DNA from: an uncultured Rubripirellula sp.
GTDB lineage: Bacteria > Planctomycetota > Planctomycetia > Pirellulales > Pirellulaceae
DNA length: 64,000 nt
Direction: 5' to 3'
Assembly (NCBI GenBank): GCA_938075415.1
Contig: CALJHC010000003.1
Location: 682,001-746,000, forward strand
The notes below the pieces were generated by a model. The model was not told where the DNA came from, made no database searches, and saw nothing but the letters and a program-made list of their open reading frames with translations. Below, piece by piece: positions 20,155-28,866 of this stretch (the first letter of the stretch is position 1; each line of letters begins with the position of its first letter). The position numbers were made by a program, and so were the translations under genes.

Positions 20155-20346
20155 TTCTTTGATGCGCAAATTAAAAAACATCCCCGCCAGGCTCCTTCGA
20201 AAAATTTTCCAAAAAGTTTTAGAGGAATCGATTAACCGGAAACTCCCGAATCACGGCCTCTCAAGTTAAATATTGAGAATCGCGGCGCTGAGTTGGATCC
20301 CTGTGAGTGCTTTCGAAATCTTCGCCCCTTGGTATGATTCGTTCCC

Positions 20347-21981
20347 ATGACAAAACACATTTTTGTAACGGGTGGGGTCGTCAGTTCCCTCGGAAAAGGT
20401 CTGACAAGCGCCTCAATTGGAATGCTTCTGGAACAGCGTGGCTTGCGGGTCCGAATGCAGAAGCTGGATCCGTACATCAACGTCGATCCAGGAACCATGA
20501 GTCCTTACCAGCACGGTGAGGTTTATGTCTTGGACGATGGTAGCGAAACGGACCTCGATCTAGGGCATTACGAGCGGTTCACCTCCGGGCAGTTAACTCG
20601 TGATTGCAACTACACCACGGGCCAGATCTATCTGTCCGTCATCGAGCAGGAACGAAAAGGACAGTTTCTAGGGAAGACGGTTCAGGTCATCCCCCACATT
20701 ACCAACGAAATCAAATCGGTCATCAAACGAATGGGTGGTGACGACGTTGATGTCGTGATTACCGAAATCGGTGGGACGGTTGGTGATATTGAAAGCCTTC
20801 CGTTCTTGGAGGCAATTCGCCAGTTTTCTCTGGATGTGGGAAGAGACAATTGCCTTTACTTACACCTCACTCTTGTTCCCTATCTAAAAGCAGCTGACGA
20901 ACTAAAAACTAAGCCCACGCAGCATTCCGTTGGCCAACTCCGGGAAATCGGGATACAGCCAGATATTTTGGTTTGCCGATGCGAGCATTCCATTAGCCGC
21001 GAGGACCGCGAGAAAATCGCGTTGTTCTGTAACGTGCCTACCGAAGCTGTGATCGAAGAGAAAGACAAGGATTTCTCAATCTACGAGGTCCCTCTGTCGC
21101 TCGTTGACAACAAACTTGATGAACTGATTGTTCAAAAACTCGGTCTCTCGAATGCCGCGAATGAACTGAACATCACGCCGTGGACAGATTTGATTCATCG
21201 ACTCAGGAATCCACGACATGAGATTTCGATCGCCGTGGTTGGAAAGTACGCTGAACACAAGGATGCGTATAAATCAATTTACGAGGCAATTGATCACGCA
21301 GGGATTCATAACCAAGCTCAAATTCGGATTGGCAGAATTCAAAGTGCTGACATCGAACGGGAGGGCGCCGAACGTTTGCTGAGCGGATATCACGGAATTC
21401 TGATTCCCGGTGGCTTTGGGGAACGCGGCATCGAAGGAAAAGTTCAGGCTATCCAATTCGCTAGAGAACGTGGAATTCCCTTTTTCGGGATTTGCCTTGG
21501 CATGCAATGTGCCGTTATTGAGTTCGGTCGACACATACTCGGTCTTGATGGAGCGCATTCAAGTGAGTTTGATAAAGACACAAAACATCCGGTCATTTGC
21601 TTGTTAGACGAGCAAGAAAATGTCACGCAGATGGGCGGCACGATGCGTCTGGGTAGTCAACCCGCAACTCTCTTGCCTGACACCCACGCCCGTCTTGCCT
21701 ACGAGACCGAATCGATCGAAGAACGACACCGACATCGATATGAGTTCAATAATTTCTATCGCGAACATTTTGAAAAAATGGGGATGATTTTTTCAGGAAC
21801 GCGTCCCGATGGAGGTCTCGTTGAAATCATCGAAGTCCCTGATCACCCTTGGTTCGTTGCAGTACAATTCCATCCAGAATTCAAGAGCAAGCCCCTGCAA
21901 TCGCATCCGCTTTTTGCGGGTTTTGTCGGTGCCGCCCTGCAGCGACACCAACGTCGCAGTGATTCTCATCCAGATCAATGA
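20347..21981 (+). CDS. pyrG: CTP synthase
   Basis: This enzyme converts UTP to CTP using ATP and glutamine. At 544 residues it has normal length. The synthetase domain (1-270) begins with [20 protein letters not shown], the P-loop region, and contains the [18 protein letters not shown] motif. The class I glutamine amidotransferase domain (about 295-535) has [12 protein letters not shown], the nucleophile Cys in FFGICLGMQ, and the catalytic His-Glu of [11 protein letters not shown]. No key residue appears missing. It follows kdsB and probably shares its supply role for nucleotide-sugar synthesis; the 192-base gap suggests it may have its own promoter. Confidence 0.98.
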   Translation: MTKHIFVTGGVVSSLGKGLTSASIGMLLEQRGLRVRMQKLDPYINVDPGTMSPYQHGEVYVLDDGSETDLDLGHYERFTSGQLTRDCNYTTGQIYLSVIEQERKGQFLGKTVQVIPHITNEIKSVIKRMGGDDVDVVITEIGGTVGDIESLPFLEAIRQFSLDVGRDNCLYLHLTLVPYLKAADELKTKPTQHSVGQLREIGIQPDILVCRCEHSISREDREKIALFCNVPTEAVIEEKDKDFSIYEVPLSLVDNKLDELIVQKLGLSNAANELNITPWTDLIHRLRNPRHEISIAVVGKYAEHKDAYKSIYEAIDHAGIHNQAQIRIGRIQSADIEREGAERLLSGYHGILIPGGFGERGIEGKVQAIQFARERGIPFFGICLGMQCAVIEFGRHILGLDGAHSSEFDKDTKHPVICLLDEQENVTQMGGTMRLGSQPATLLPDTHARLAYETESIEERHRHRYEFNNFYREHFEKMGMIFSGTRPDGGLVEIIEVPDHPWFVAVQFHPEFKSKPLQSHPLFAGFVGAALQRHQRRSDSHPDQ

Positions 21982-22231
21982 TAGTCACTTGGCTCCTGGT
22001 AAACGGGACAGTGACCATCAATGGTTAGTGAACTCATCACCTCACAAGCACCTAGTGTTTGATGATTAAACTATGCAACTTACCCCAGCAAAACCTCTGG
22101 CTTCGGGGTCTGCAAGCCTCGTTCTCAATTTGCCTCGCAGGTGCAATCGTTATCGAAACGGATGAGACAAGGCCAGTAACACTTTCGAACTCATTCGTTG
22201 ACAATCACCACCCAAAACCCCAATCGAACCA

Positions 22232-22612
22232 ATGACGGAAGAAGCAAACGACCAAGAGCGTGACGAACACGACATCAACGTCAGCGATGCAGAAAAAACA
22301 TCTGTTTCCGATGAGAATGAAGTCGAATCAAACGTGGACAAATCAACGGATGCCGACCAGCAACCCCCACCGCCGCCAGCTTCTTTCGAGATGCTTATCT
22401 CAATGCTATTTAGTCAAGCCATGACAATGCTGGGACAAATACCTGATCCGCAAACAGGTAAGTTAACGACCAACAAACCTTATGCTAAATACACCATCGA
22501 CACGCTTGATATTCTGAGCAAGAAAACGGAGGGCAATTTGACCGATTCTGAATCTAAAATGCTTTCCCAGACACTTCATGCATTGCGAATGGGATACGTC
22601 GAGACAAAGTGA
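22232..22612 (+). CDS. DUF1844 domain protein
   Basis: This small 126-residue cytoplasmic protein has an acidic, disordered first 50 residues (DQERDEHDINVSDAEKTS). The DUF1844 domain (about 50-126) follows: FEMLISMLFSQAMTMLGQIP, then ID TLDILSKKTEGNLTDSE and a closing LHALRMGYVE. The family occurs in Planctomycetes, Deltaproteobacteria and Acidobacteria and has no known function. It follows pyrG by 250 bases on the same strand. Confidence 0.88.
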   Translation: MTEEANDQERDEHDINVSDAEKTSVSDENEVESNVDKSTDADQQPPPPPASFEMLISMLFSQAMTMLGQIPDPQTGKLTTNKPYAKYTIDTLDILSKKTEGNLTDSESKMLSQTLHALRMGYVETK

Positions 22613-22758
22613 AATGACCGTAAGAAGTCTTGCGAGCACTGAAAAATCGGCGTTCCAGCAATCCGGTACTTGAAGAAAATCGGCTGAATGATGCCGACCG
22701 CGAGTCCAGCATTGATAGCCTCACGCCCTTGCTTTCAACACTGGGCCTCTGTATCCGG

Positions 22759-23754
22759 CTAGTTTGCGTTGGCCGATGAACGCAAGTAATCTGCCACGGA
22801 GTCGATGATACCGTCAAGATTTTGAATCGCCTCGAATCCGATCGCCTCCCGAATCCTGGTGAGGTCGGGAATCCGTCTGCGAATGTCCTCAAATGATTGG
22901 TCATAAGCGGCAGCATAGCTCTGAAATTCGATCTTCGAGCTTGAACCCACACGCTCGATCACACGTTGAGCAAGGCCCAAAATCGTGACATCTTGATCAC
23001 TGCCGATGTTATAAACCCGTCCCGCGGCTTCGGGAGTCTCCACCAAAGTCACCACGGCCTGGATGACGTCGTCGACGTGAGCAAAACAACGTGTCTGCTT
23101 GCCATCATCGTGCACCACCAGGGGGTCGCCGCGTAAGGCAGCCTGAACAAAACGTGGCAAGACCATCCCATAGGCACCTGTCTGTCTTGGACCCACCACG
23201 TTAAAGAATCGCCCCACCACAACCGGCAGTCCACGCTCCTTGTGGAATGCTAATGCAAGAAATTCATCAATCGCTTTTGACACGCCGTAACTCCACCTTG
23301 GCTTTGTCGTAGCCCCGAAGACCAGGTCATCCTCCTCGCACCATGTCTCCTTGGGATTCTTGCCGTACACTTCACTTGTGCTGGCGAAAAAACAAGGAAT
23401 TGCCTTGCCTGCATCAAGGCGTTTACCTAAATGTCTCAGGATCAATTGAGTCGGATAAATATTTCTTTCAATCGTCTGAATCGGCTGCTTTGCGATCAAG
23501 GCGACGCCAACGGCAGCGGCCAAGTGGTAGACTCGATCAACTTTCGATACCAGCTCTTCAACCAGCGACTCATCATCGATACTCGCCTCGATGTACTCGA
23601 AAGATTCATGATCGCGAATCCCGGCCAGATTTGATGCGGCGCCAGTGGATAGATCGTCGACAACAATGACACGCTCACCGTTCGACAATAACTTTTCAGC
23701 TAGGTGGGAGCCGATAAATCCAGCACCTCCGGTAATGAGTGATGTTTTCGTCAC
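22759..23754 (-). CDS. NAD-dependent sugar epimerase/dehydratase (extended SDR)
   Basis: This 331-residue extended-SDR enzyme acts on a nucleotide sugar. The Rossmann motif GGAGFIGSHLAEKL is near the N-terminus. The catalytic triad appears as STSEVYGK and YGVSK. GRFFNVVGPRQTGAYGMVLP and the DDGKQTRCFAHVDDV segment match the UDP-glucuronate decarboxylase and UDP-glucose epimerase branch. The exact substrate cannot be read; surface polysaccharide synthesis is likely. The GTG at 23754 was chosen because it starts the Rossmann fold directly; an upstream ATG at 23874 would add 40 residues unlike the family. It is divergent from the TPR/ExbBD operon. Confidence 0.9.
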   Translation of the reverse strand: MTKTSLITGGAGFIGSHLAEKLLSNGERVIVVDDLSTGAASNLAGIRDHESFEYIEASIDDESLVEELVSKVDRVYHLAAAVGVALIAKQPIQTIERNIYPTQLILRHLGKRLDAGKAIPCFFASTSEVYGKNPKETWCEEDDLVFGATTKPRWSYGVSKAIDEFLALAFHKERGLPVVVGRFFNVVGPRQTGAYGMVLPRFVQAALRGDPLVVHDDGKQTRCFAHVDDVIQAVVTLVETPEAAGRVYNIGSDQDVTILGLAQRVIERVGSSSKIEFQSYAAAYDQSFEDIRRRIPDLTRIREAIGFEAIQNLDGIIDSVADYLRSSANAN

Positions 23755-24106
23755 GATCTGCGATTCAAAAGGGGATGGGAAAATAAATGCCCCCCCGCGC
23801 GACGCGAGAGGAATTCTTCTGAGGCTGTCGGAATGATCTTTTAATCGGATAATCAGCTCTCCGACGCACCACATTAATTACTACGAACACAACAACTAGT
23901 CAGTTCAGGGCTCAAAAACTTCAACCCGGGGGATTTAGGTAATTCGTAAGGTGTTATGAAAGCTCAATGTGGCAAGGCGGAGCTATCGACTTGATTCTGA
24001 TGCCGTTAAACTTAAGCATCGGCGTGGGGGCAAACTTCATGCTGATCCAGCTCCCAAGAGGTGCATCGGCAGTCGCCTCTTCTGCGGTCATCAACGGAGT
24101 GTTATT
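23755..24106. other. Divergent promoter region between epimerase and TPR/ExbBD operon
   Basis: These 350 bases separate two divergent starts. Open frames extend into it from both sides, but the chosen starts are supported by domain boundaries and, for the TPR gene, by a GGAG ribosome binding site. No RNA element or strong hairpin was seen. Confidence 0.4.
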
Positions 24107-27100
24107 GTGACGAGTCAGTGCTTCTGCCCAAAACATCCTCCGCGTGCCAAACGATGCAGGTTTATATTAATCTGCCTTGTCATTGCGTCCCTTGGGGTCA
24201 CTTTCGGCTCATCCTTGAGCGCTGAGGATACGGACGATACCAAGGCGATAGCACTCTATGCTGATGCTGCTAATTTCCAGAAAGGCGGCGCTATCGAGGT
24301 CGCCATCAGCAGTTGGAACTCTTTCATCAAGCAGTACCCAAAACACCCCCGAGTAGCCGATGCGCAGCACTTCTTGGGAATTTGTTACCTGCAACTTGAC
24401 AATCCAAACTATCTCCTCGCCATCGCCTCTTTTGAAAAAGCTTTGGCAAATCCGCAGCTCAAAGATCGTCAAGAGTCACTCGTCAACCTAGGGTGGTCTC
24501 TATTCGCGAGTTCTGCAGTTGATTCGGATTCCAGACAAGAACAATTAAAAAAGTCCATTGTCATCTTTGAGCAAATGCTCAAAGAAAATACCGAAAGTCA
24601 ATTTTCTGACCGTGCTTTCTTTTTTATTGGAGAAGCACTCTATGCGCTTGGGCAACAAGAAAAGGCCATTGATTCCTACAACCGATTACTTGATAGCGAT
24701 AATGCAAATGAATCAACGCTGTGGATCGACGCGATGTACAGCCGAGGTGTTGCACATGAGGAAAAAGAGGAAATCAATCTTGCAGTCAGCACTTACCGCG
24801 AGCTTCTCCAGACATGTGACCGGCCCACTTTGGTTACCGACGTTAATCTGCGTTTAGGTGATTTACTTCTGTTAAATGAGAATTACAACGAAGCCCTTCA
24901 ACGATTCATTGCCGCTACCAAGTCAGCCTCTGAAGCAACCGATCGGGCGTATGGTCTGTTCAGGCAGGCATTTACCTTAGTTCAAACTAATCAGATCGAG
25001 CAGGCTGCAAAAAAATACCAAGAACTCCTCAGCGAGTACCCTGATTCCAGCTTCGCGGGCCCAGCTCAACTTGCTGCCGCACAGAGCCATTACCGAGCTG
25101 GAAACCTCATCCTCGCAGAGGACGGGTTCCAAGAAGTACTCAAGAAAAACGACGCGGTAGCCGCTACAGAAGCAGCGCACTGGATTGCGAGAATCAAAAT
25201 AAGCGAGGGCCGATTCGATGACGCGATTCAAGTTGCAAACCAGCAAATTGATTCATCAGAGGGTAATTTTAAAGTTGCGTTAAGAATGGACTTAGCGGAA
25301 GCGTTGACGGGAAAAGCCAAATCGTTTGAAGAGAAGGAGGCTGCAGAAAAAGAATTTTCTGCCATCTATCAGGCTTTCCCAGAGGACGCACTTGCCTCTC
25401 GAGCACTTTACAACGCAACACTGATCGCATTTCAAATCAATGCGTACCCACGATCTCTCGAATCGGCAAAAGATTTCATCACCTCCTATCCTCGGGATCC
25501 TCTGAAATCCGAAGCGCAATTCATCAAGGCAGAGAGCGAACTACTTCTGGGCAAAATTGAGGACTCATCAAATACCTTTCAAAACCTTCTCAACTCGACA
25601 TCGCAAGATCACCCACAAAGATCTTCATGGGTGTTAAGAGCCGCCACCAGCTGGAATAGGGCTTCGCGATTTCAATTGACAATCGAGACACTCCAGAATG
25701 AAATCAAATTCATCAACAGTCCACTTGAAAAGGCTGAAGCCTACCTCGCACTTGGTCAAGCACAATTACAGGTCTCTGACAACGATGCGGCACTAAAATC
25801 ATTTCAACTGAGCAGAAAACAATCGACCGACTGGGCGAGAGGTTCAGATTCTTTATTGCTGGAGGGCCAGGCCCTTTTTCAGGCAGGAAAAACACAACAA
25901 GCAATCGAGAAATGGCTCGAGGTGGCTGAATCGAGTTCGGTATCGGGGGTTGCAAATCAAGCGTGGTACAAGCTGGCTAAACAAGCAAGTGACGAGAACA
26001 ATCACCTCAAGGCCATTAGCTTTTACGAAAAAATTAACCAGACTCCAAACTCCGGAAGTCCCGGTTTCGGAGATCTCGCTATTTTTGCTCAATATGGAAT
26101 TGCTTGGTCTTGGATGCAATTAAGAGATTACGAGAAAGCGGTCGAGTTCTTCACTCCGCTAACCAAAGATTCAACCATAGCTGTTTATCTTGACGCCCTA
26201 CTCGGACGCGGTATTTCAAACCGAAACCTCGGCCGAAATAGCGAGGCCCGATCGGACTTTGACTTACTCTTGAATCTTTCAATCCAGGGTGATGCACTGG
26301 GCAATGCCCTCTACGAACTCGCCCTGGTTGAAATTGAGGAAAACAACTTCGCGAAGGCGATCGAGCTTCTCGATCAAATCATCACCCGTTTGCCTCAGTA
26401 TCCCGGCTTGGAAAATGTTTACTATGAACTCGGATGGGCCCAAAAGAGCAGCGGCCAGCTAGATGGTGCTGCGGCAAGTTTTCAATCACTTCTTGATCGC
26501 TTTCCCAATTCTGCTCAGGCCTCAGAGGTTGCATACTTCTTGGGGCAGCAGGGATATGCAACTCAACAATGGTCCGATGCATCCAAATATTTTCAGATTG
26601 CATTCGAAAAAGCCGGGGATCAAGAGCTTGCAGAAAAATCCATCTATCGAATGGCATGGTCTCTTTACAATCAAAAATCATTCGCGGAGTCTGAAAAGAT
26701 TTTTATCAAGCAAGCTGCAGAATACGGCGATGGAATACTGATTCTGGATGCGTTAATGATGATCGGAGAATGCCGCTTTCAGCGAGAAGAATACCAGATT
26801 GCAATTGATGCTTTTGCAACGGCACGAGAGAAGATTCGACAGCGCGATGACAATAGCAGCTCAGTCCCTGACCCATCAGAGCAACAGGTCCGTGAGATCG
26901 TCTTTCTCCATGGAGGTCAGTCCTATGCCCAACTGAAACAATGGAAAAATGCAATTGAGTGCTATGACGAACTTCGCGAACGTTTCCCAGCAACCGGTTA
27001 CCTGGCAGAACTTTTTTACGAGACTGGATTTGCCCATCAGCAATTGGGCGACAATGCCAGTGCGTTGACTTTCTATCGGGAGGTTGCGGACAATTACCGC

Positions 27101-27430
27101 AACGCCATCGCAGCGAGATCCCGTTTCATGATCGGTGAGATTCATTTTGACGAGCAAAAACTCGATGAAGCAATCCCTGAATTCCAGCGTGTGATGTACG
27201 GGTTTGGCGCGGAAAACGCACCTGCGGAAATCAAAAACTGGCAGGCAAAAAGTGGTTTTGAAGCTGGTAGATGTGGCGAATTGCTCATCATGCAATCAAA
27301 GACAGAACAAGCGAAGCAGAAATCCTTGAATCTCGCACGTCGCTTTTATCAATACGTACTCGATCAACATCCAACGCACGAACTAGCAAGTAAGTCTCGC
27401 GAACGCATTGAGGCATTAAACGTTGACTAA
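24107..27430 (+). CDS. Large periplasmic TPR-repeat protein, first gene of the ExbB/ExbD operon
   Basis: This 1,107-residue protein has an N-terminal signal (basic KHPPRAKRCR, then FILICLVIASLGVTFGSSLS-AED) and is probably exported. The rest is almost entirely tetratricopeptide repeats, more than twenty, many of the YbgF/CpoB type: KQYPKHPRVADAQHFLGICY and RFPNSAQASEVAYFLGQQGY. The GTG at 24107 was chosen because CGGAG lies seven bases upstream and it puts the signal peptide first; a longer frame from 23969 is unlike a signal. Its stop overlaps the ExbB start by eight bases. In the Tol-Pal system a TPR protein (CpoB) works with TolQRA; a scaffold role for the ExbBD motor is inferred by analogy. 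Confidence 0.88.
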   Translation: MTSQCFCPKHPPRAKRCRFILICLVIASLGVTFGSSLSAEDTDDTKAIALYADAANFQKGGAIEVAISSWNSFIKQYPKHPRVADAQHFLGICYLQLDNPNYLLAIASFEKALANPQLKDRQESLVNLGWSLFASSAVDSDSRQEQLKKSIVIFEQMLKENTESQFSDRAFFFIGEALYALGQQEKAIDSYNRLLDSDNANESTLWIDAMYSRGVAHEEKEEINLAVSTYRELLQTCDRPTLVTDVNLRLGDLLLLNENYNEALQRFIAATKSASEATDRAYGLFRQAFTLVQTNQIEQAAKKYQELLSEYPDSSFAGPAQLAAAQSHYRAGNLILAEDGFQEVLKKNDAVAATEAAHWIARIKISEGRFDDAIQVANQQIDSSEGNFKVALRMDLAEALTGKAKSFEEKEAAEKEFSAIYQAFPEDALASRALYNATLIAFQINAYPRSLESAKDFITSYPRDPLKSEAQFIKAESELLLGKIEDSSNTFQNLLNSTSQDHPQRSSWVLRAATSWNRASRFQLTIETLQNEIKFINSPLEKAEAYLALGQAQLQVSDNDAALKSFQLSRKQSTDWARGSDSLLLEGQALFQAGKTQQAIEKWLEVAESSSVSGVANQAWYKLAKQASDENNHLKAISFYEKINQTPNSGSPGFGDLAIFAQYGIAWSWMQLRDYEKAVEFFTPLTKDSTIAVYLDALLGRGISNRNLGRNSEARSDFDLLLNLSIQGDALGNALYELALVEIEENNFAKAIELLDQIITRLPQYPGLENVYYELGWAQKSSGQLDGAAASFQSLLDRFPNSAQASEVAYFLGQQGYATQQWSDASKYFQIAFEKAGDQELAEKSIYRMAWSLYNQKSFAESEKIFIKQAAEYGDGILILDALMMIGECRFQREEYQIAIDAFATAREKIRQRDDNSSSVPDPSEQQVREIVFLHGGQSYAQLKQWKNAIECYDELRERFPATGYLAELFYETGFAHQQLGDNASALTFYREVADNYRNAIAARSRFMIGEIHFDEQKLDEAIPEFQRVMYGFGAENAPAEIKNWQAKSGFEAGRCGELLIMQSKTEQAKQKSLNLARRFYQYVLDQHPTHELASKSRERIEALNVD

Positions 27431-28361
27431 CAGAACACAACGACAACAGATAGTCTGCCTGCTGGTAATCACCTGCGTTTTCTCACTGACGCTTCAGTTT
27501 AATTCGAGGTGTCCAGCTCAGGTTACGTCGGACGATCCTGAGGAATCCGCGGAACAAGTGCCCGTTGAATCCTCTGATATCCAAGAAATCCTGAACGATT
27601 CTCCTCCGGCGGTCACACCGGATGCCAATGCACCGTCGAGCATCGACTTGCTCTCTCTGATGATGCGTGGCGGTGCATTCATGATCCCCATTGCGTTGAC
27701 GAGCCTGATGGTGGTGACGCTGCTTATTGAACGCCTTATCAATCTTCGTCAAGAATCCATTCTGCCCAAACGGGTTGAGCGTGAACTTACGCTGCTGAAT
27801 TCACCCCCCGAAACGTTTAACCCGTCGGCTGCCTACCAAGTTTGTCAGTCAAATCCCTCAGCCGCCTCTCGGATGATTGCGTCAATGTTGGTTCGCACGG
27901 GACAACCACTCAATGAAATTGAAAGAGCGGGTCTTGAGACCGCGCAGCGAGAAATTGACAAGTGTGCTAGCCCCATTCGCTGGCTCTCTCTAGCTGGTGC
28001 TGCAACGCCATTGATGGGTTTACTCGGTACTGTCTGGGGAATGATTGTCGCGTTTCATGAATCGTCGACATTAACGCCGGACCAAAGTAGAAGCGAGCAA
28101 TTATCCGAAGGAATCTACACTGCACTTGTGACGACGCTGGCTGGTTTGGCCGTGGCAATACCAGCCGCCATCCTGGCACTCTATCTCGAAAACCGATTAC
28201 TCAAGGCTTTTCACTCTGTCGAAGAATTCGCTTTCCAACTATCACCGGGATTAGCCCGTTTTATTGGACGTGGGCAGCTGGACAGCAATGGGCAGCTGAT
28301 CAGTATGAATCCACCGCCACCGCAAGTGAGCGGCACCACGCCTCCGTCGACAATTGATTAG
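27423..28361 (+). CDS. MotA/TolQ/ExbB proton channel family protein
   Basis: This 312-residue inner-membrane subunit belongs to a proton-motive-force motor. An N-terminal signal-like segment (VCLLVITCVFSLTLQF) and an acidic spacer to residue 70 precede the ExbB core. TM1 is in GAFMIPIALTSLMVVTLLIERL. The two signature helices are in LAGAATPLMGLLGTVWGMIVAF and ALVTTLAGLAVAIPAAILALY, which line the channel in ExbB/TolQ. Many planctomycete ExbB proteins carry this extra periplasmic N-terminus. The start is TTG at 27423, overlapping the TPR gene stop, so the pair is translationally coupled. ExbD follows after 34 bases. ExbB, TolQ and MotA cannot be told apart with certainty, but the ExbD-like partner excludes MotA. 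Confidence 0.93.
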   Translation: MTNRTQRQQIVCLLVITCVFSLTLQFNSRCPAQVTSDDPEESAEQVPVESSDIQEILNDSPPAVTPDANAPSSIDLLSLMMRGGAFMIPIALTSLMVVTLLIERLINLRQESILPKRVERELTLLNSPPETFNPSAAYQVCQSNPSAASRMIASMLVRTGQPLNEIERAGLETAQREIDKCASPIRWLSLAGAATPLMGLLGTVWGMIVAFHESSTLTPDQSRSEQLSEGIYTALVTTLAGLAVAIPAAILALYLENRLLKAFHSVEEFAFQLSPGLARFIGRGQLDSNGQLISMNPPPPQVSGTTPPSTID

Positions 28362-28395
28362 GCTGCCGGCAAAACGTTAACTGGGGACATCACCT

Positions 28396-28818
28396 TTGGC
28401 AAAATTGAAACACAATTCGGGCGCAAGCACTCTCAGCCTGACCCCGCTGATTGATGTCGTCTTCCTGCTTCTCATTTTCTTTCTTGTCACCAGCGAATTT
28501 GAAGATGAGGAACGAAGGCTGGACATCATCCTGCCCACGGCAGCTAGTGCTGTACCCATGACAGGCAAGCCCCGAGAAATCATTGTTGACATCGACTCCT
28601 CCGGGTCTTTTTATCTCTCCGGCCAACCGACCTCACTTAATGAGCTGAAACGTCTACTGCGAGTCGCCGTTATTAGCAATCCTGTCAATCAAAGCGTTGT
28701 GATCAGAGCCGATCGAGCAACATCGTTTCAGCCAGTGGTGAGCGTGATGGATCTTTGCAATCAGACAGGAGTGAGCGAATACAGTGTTACGACTCAAAAT
28801 GGCCCCATCAATCAATGA
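28396..28818 (+). CDS. ExbD/TolR family biopolymer transport protein
   Basis: At 140 residues this has normal family length. A single transmembrane helix, TPLIDVVFLLLIFFLVTSEF, carries the essential Asp (PLIDxxF) that is protonated in the ExbBD motor. The periplasmic domain ends with VVIRADRATSFQPVVSVMDL, the usual ExbD/TolR closing motif (IxADxxxxYxxVxxVMD). The start is TTG at 28396 with GGGG about ten bases upstream. It sits between exbB-like and toroid genes with gaps of 34 and 48 bases, clearly one operon. Confidence 0.94.
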   Translation: MAKLKHNSGASTLSLTPLIDVVFLLLIFFLVTSEFEDEERRLDIILPTAASAVPMTGKPREIIVDIDSSGSFYLSGQPTSLNELKRLLRVAVISNPVNQSVVIRADRATSFQPVVSVMDLCNQTGVSEYSVTTQNGPINQ

Positions 28819-28866
28819 TGGGTCACGAATGAGTGAATCCCACCTGGTTAAATAATTTTTCCGAAC

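Noticed and set aside
23755..23874. 40-residue N-terminal extension of the epimerase from ATG 23874
   Set aside because: The Rossmann motif should be at the N-terminus, and a GTG stands directly before it.
23969..24106. 46-residue extension of the large TPR protein
   Set aside because: It would bury the signal peptide; GTG 24107 has a good GGAG site.
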